DNA of 64,000 bases, from positions 1 through 64,000 of the forward strand of contig NZ_JAIUJS010000004.1 of the NCBI RefSeq assembly GCF_020166345.1. Direction: 5' to 3'. The notes under the pieces are model-generated. The model was not told the origin of the DNA, searched no databases, and saw only the letters and a list, made by a program, of their open reading frames with translations. The DNA comes from Winogradskyella vincentii. Lineage in GTDB: Bacteria > Bacteroidota > Bacteroidia > Flavobacteriales > Flavobacteriaceae. Shown here in pieces: positions 62,254-64,000 of this stretch; positions within the stretch are counted from its first letter, which is position 1, and every line of letters starts with the position of its first letter. A program made the translations under genes and the position numbers.

Positions 62254-62940
62254 ATGCTAACAAGTACAAAAAGGCAGTTTACTATACTATTCTTTATTAT
62301 AGTTTTATTTGAATTAATTACTGGTTCAGTGCCAGAATTAGCATTGGCACACTATATAGCGAAACCAGCTATTGTAATTAGCCTAATGGTCTTGTTCATT
62401 AATAGTTCGCACAAGCTATCAGGTGGCATAAGAAAAACAACCTTGTTAGCACTAGGATTTTCTTTATTAGGTGATATTTTATTGATGTTTGTTAATCAAA
62501 GTACTGACTTTTTTACATTAGGTTTAATTGCATTTTTGTTGGCACATATAATGTATATTATTGTTTTTCTGAAGCACAGAAATAATAAAAGATCACCAAT
62601 AGGTTTTTTACTACTACTTATCATTTATGCAAGTGGTTTATTCTTTTTACTCAAAGATGGTTTAGGTGAAATGTTTATTCCTGTTATAATTTATATAGTT
62701 ATTATTCTTAGTATGGCAGCTACTGCATTTCTTAGAAAATCAATGGTTTCAAATTTGAGTTATTTACTAGTGCTCATAGGTGCAATTGTATTTATTATTT
62801 CAGATAGTTCATTGGCCATCAATAAGTTCCATAAAGAATTGCCATTTGCTAATATAATTGTGATGCTCACTTATGCTATTGCACAATATTTAATTGTACT
62901 AGGAATTTTAAAAATAAATGTAACAAACACCAAGGTATAA
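62254..62940 (+). CDS. Lysoplasmalogenase-family membrane protein (YhhN/TMEM86)
   Basis: A 228-residue inner-membrane protein with about eight hydrophobic segments. HYIAKPAIVISLMVLF, FSLLGDILLMF, FLLAHIMYIIVFL and FIISDSSLAINKF carry the small conserved polar residues (K, D, H, D) of the YhhN/TMEM86 family, whose studied members split lysoplasmalogen vinyl ethers. A -7 match TATCTTTG lies at 62223-62230. Confidence 0.9.
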   Translation: MLTSTKRQFTILFFIIVLFELITGSVPELALAHYIAKPAIVISLMVLFINSSHKLSGGIRKTTLLALGFSLLGDILLMFVNQSTDFFTLGLIAFLLAHIMYIIVFLKHRNNKRSPIGFLLLLIIYASGLFFLLKDGLGEMFIPVIIYIVIILSMAATAFLRKSMVSNLSYLLVLIGAIVFIISDSSLAINKFHKELPFANIIVMLTYAIAQYLIVLGILKINVTNTKV

Positions 62941-62972
62941 CTACTAATGGTGTAACTAACCAAAATCATCAA

Positions 62973-63467
62973 TTGAACAAAGAGCTCGAACATAGTTTTG
63001 TTGAACAGTTGCAAAAGCACCAAAACATTGTGCATAAGGTATGCCGTTTGTATACGAACAATGTAGATGCTCACAACGATTTGTTTCAAGAAATTACAAT
63101 TCAATTGTGGCGTGCTTACCCTAAGTTTAGGGGAGATTCAAAATTTAGTACTTGGATGTATCGTGTTGGTTTAAATACTGCTATTACATTATATCGAAAG
63201 TCTAAGCGAAGAATAAGCACACAACAGTTTGATAATATTCAGTTTAAAATCAAAGCTGAAGAATATGATGATACGGAAGAAGAGCAATTAAAGCTTTTGT
63301 ATACAGCGATACATCAATTAAATGACATTGAAAAAGCCTTGGTATTCTTGTATTTAGAAGACAAAGATTACAGGGAGATAAGTGAAACCTTGGGTATTAC
63401 TGAAGTAAATGCACGAGTTAAAATGAACCGTGTAAAAAAGAAATTGAGAACAATCTTAAATCCGTAA
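62973..63467 (+). CDS. ECF-type RNA polymerase sigma factor
   Basis: A 164-residue sigma-70 family factor. Region 2: DLFQEITIQLWRAYPKFRGDSKFSTWMYRVGLNTAITLYRK; region 4: LNDIEKALVFLYLEDKDYREISETLGITEVNARVKMNRVKKKLR. The frame has no usable ATG near the N-terminus (ATG 62947 is out of frame and stops at once), so TTG 62973 (MNKELEHSFVEQLQKH) is the start. The gene downstream, 3 bp away, encodes a membrane protein that could be its anti-sigma factor. Confidence 0.92.
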   Translation: MNKELEHSFVEQLQKHQNIVHKVCRLYTNNVDAHNDLFQEITIQLWRAYPKFRGDSKFSTWMYRVGLNTAITLYRKSKRRISTQQFDNIQFKIKAEEYDDTEEEQLKLLYTAIHQLNDIEKALVFLYLEDKDYREISETLGITEVNARVKMNRVKKKLRTILNP

Positions 63468-63470
63468 AAT

Positions 63471-64000
63471 ATGGATGAGTTAGAATTATTAAAAAAGGAC
63501 TGGAAGAAGGAGCAACCTGAATTTAACACTTTTGCAGATTCGGATATTTATTCGATGCTTCACAAAAAGTCGTCCTCTATTATAAAAACATTGTTTTATA
63601 TAAGTATAGCGGAATTTGCTTTTTGGATACTTGTAAATACTTTACCTTACTTTTTATCAGATTCTTATCGAGAAAAACTTGAAGCTAGCTATGAAAACCC
63701 TCTATTTGTGGGCCTTTCATTCTTAAGCTTTGGCGTAATAATTCTATTTATATACTTACTATACAATTCTTATAAATCCATTTCAATAACGGACAATGCA
63801 AAAAAATTGATGGAAAGTATTTTAAGAACCCGGAAGGTGATTAAGTACTATGTTATTTTCAATTTGGTAATGATCTTTATTTCAATCCCTTTGTCTTTGT
63901 ATTTTGAGTTTAATCAAAATCCTGAGTTTCATGACCAAGTTGCATCGATGGATTCTGGACAAATGCTAGTACTTTATTTAATTACCACATTAGTTACAGG
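63471..64000 (+). CDS. Membrane protein downstream of the sigma factor, partial
   Basis: An open frame from ATG 63471 that runs off the window after 176 codons (MDELELLKKDWKKEQPEF...). The N-terminus is soluble and charged; three hydrophobic segments follow (about 41-58, 81-98 and 125-142) and a fourth may begin at the edge. It starts 3 bp after the sigma factor stop. By position it could regulate the sigma factor, but it shows no zinc-binding anti-sigma motif. 3' end not seen. Confidence 0.82.
   Translation, partial: MDELELLKKDWKKEQPEFNTFADSDIYSMLHKKSSSIIKTLFYISIAEFAFWILVNTLPYFLSDSYREKLEASYENPLFVGLSFLSFGVIILFIYLLYNSYKSISITDNAKKLMESILRTRKVIKYYVIFNLVMIFISIPLSLYFEFNQNPEFHDQVASMDSGQMLVLYLITTLVT

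Noticed and set aside
1..64000. CRISPR arrays, insertion sequences, phage or toxin-antitoxin modules.
   Set aside because: No regularly spaced repeats, transposase or integrase genes, or tRNA-adjacent attachment duplication were found; tRNA-Lys and tRNA-Leu are followed by ordinary genes.

Overview
The window is chromosomal DNA from a member of the Bacteroidota, almost certainly a marine-type Flavobacteriaceae species. The evidence is the low G+C composition, promoters of the Bacteroidetes form (TTG, 19 bp, TAnnTTTG), a lack of Shine-Dalgarno sequences, a type IX secretion sorting domain, PorT-like and TonB-dependent outer-membrane proteins, a 311-residue NusB, a split transketolase and a flavobacterial carotenoid gene set. 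I see no insertion sequence, prophage, CRISPR array or rRNA operon. Genes are dense, and no gap without a gene exceeds about 290 bp.

Layout. 0-4 kb: thrS-infC-rpmI-rplT translation operon; infC must start at a non-canonical ATA codon. 4-14 kb, mostly minus strand: YjbQ-family protein, a secreted protein labelled asparagine synthetase B in relatives, an aminotransferase/sulfotransferase-like gene pair, AI-2E-type permease, dnaB, accA, DMT transporter, LptF/G-type permease and a Tgt without its zinc cysteines. 14-20.5 kb: two half-transketolase genes with a secreted-protein gene between them, an outer-membrane barrel protein, an FKBP lipoprotein with calcium-type repeats, then an overlapping cluster of S4 protein, methyltransferase and phosphoribosyltransferase that converges on aroK. 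20.6-20.9 kb: tRNA-Lys(TTT) and tRNA-Leu(GAG). 21-24.7 kb: carotenoid cluster 1, a CarH-like B12/MerR regulator followed by crtI-crtB-crtZ. 24.7-34 kb, minus strand: TlpA-like thioredoxin, Crp/Fnr regulator, aconitase, and an operon of three periplasmic PPIase-type genes plus a MoxR ATPase. 34-38 kb: two small genes converging on carotenoid cluster 2 (crtD-cruF-crtY). 38-50.4 kb: guaB, a TonB-dependent receptor behind a strong promoter with operator-like repeats, a divergent HMG-CoA lyase homologue, LysE, an M43 metalloprotease with a T9SS signal, pyrD, a universal stress protein, pepT, a YdeI/DUF1801-like protein, yajC and a DUF1573 lipoprotein. 50.5-64 kb: nusB, a leucine-dehydrogenase-family enzyme, an ABC exporter with an Asp at the catalytic Glu position, a PUR-family protein, an M14 carboxypeptidase with a GATase-like tail, csaA, a redoxin, an acetyltransferase, a TonB-dependent receptor with TonB, a lysoplasmalogenase-type protein, and an ECF sigma factor followed by a membrane protein cut off by the window end.

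How it fits together. The two carotenoid clusters 10 kb apart together encode phytoene synthesis, desaturation to lycopene, cyclisation, ring hydroxylation, 1',2'-hydration and 3',4'-desaturation. That set predicts a monocyclic carotenoid such as saproxanthin, or zeaxanthin if both ends are cyclised. The regulator heading cluster 1 keeps the B12-ligand histidine and the W-x9-EH motif of CarH photoreceptors, so light control of pigment is a testable prediction. Much of the rest is housekeeping and envelope biology.

Most worth a second look: the ATA start of infC, the Tgt without zinc ligands, the aminotransferase/sulfotransferase pair that resembles a plant fusion protein, the split transketolase with its inserted gene, the CarH-like regulator, the Glu-to-Asp changes in the ABC exporter and the HMG-CoA lyase homologue, and several operator-like inverted repeats. 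I did not find an obviously new multi-gene defence or mobile system.
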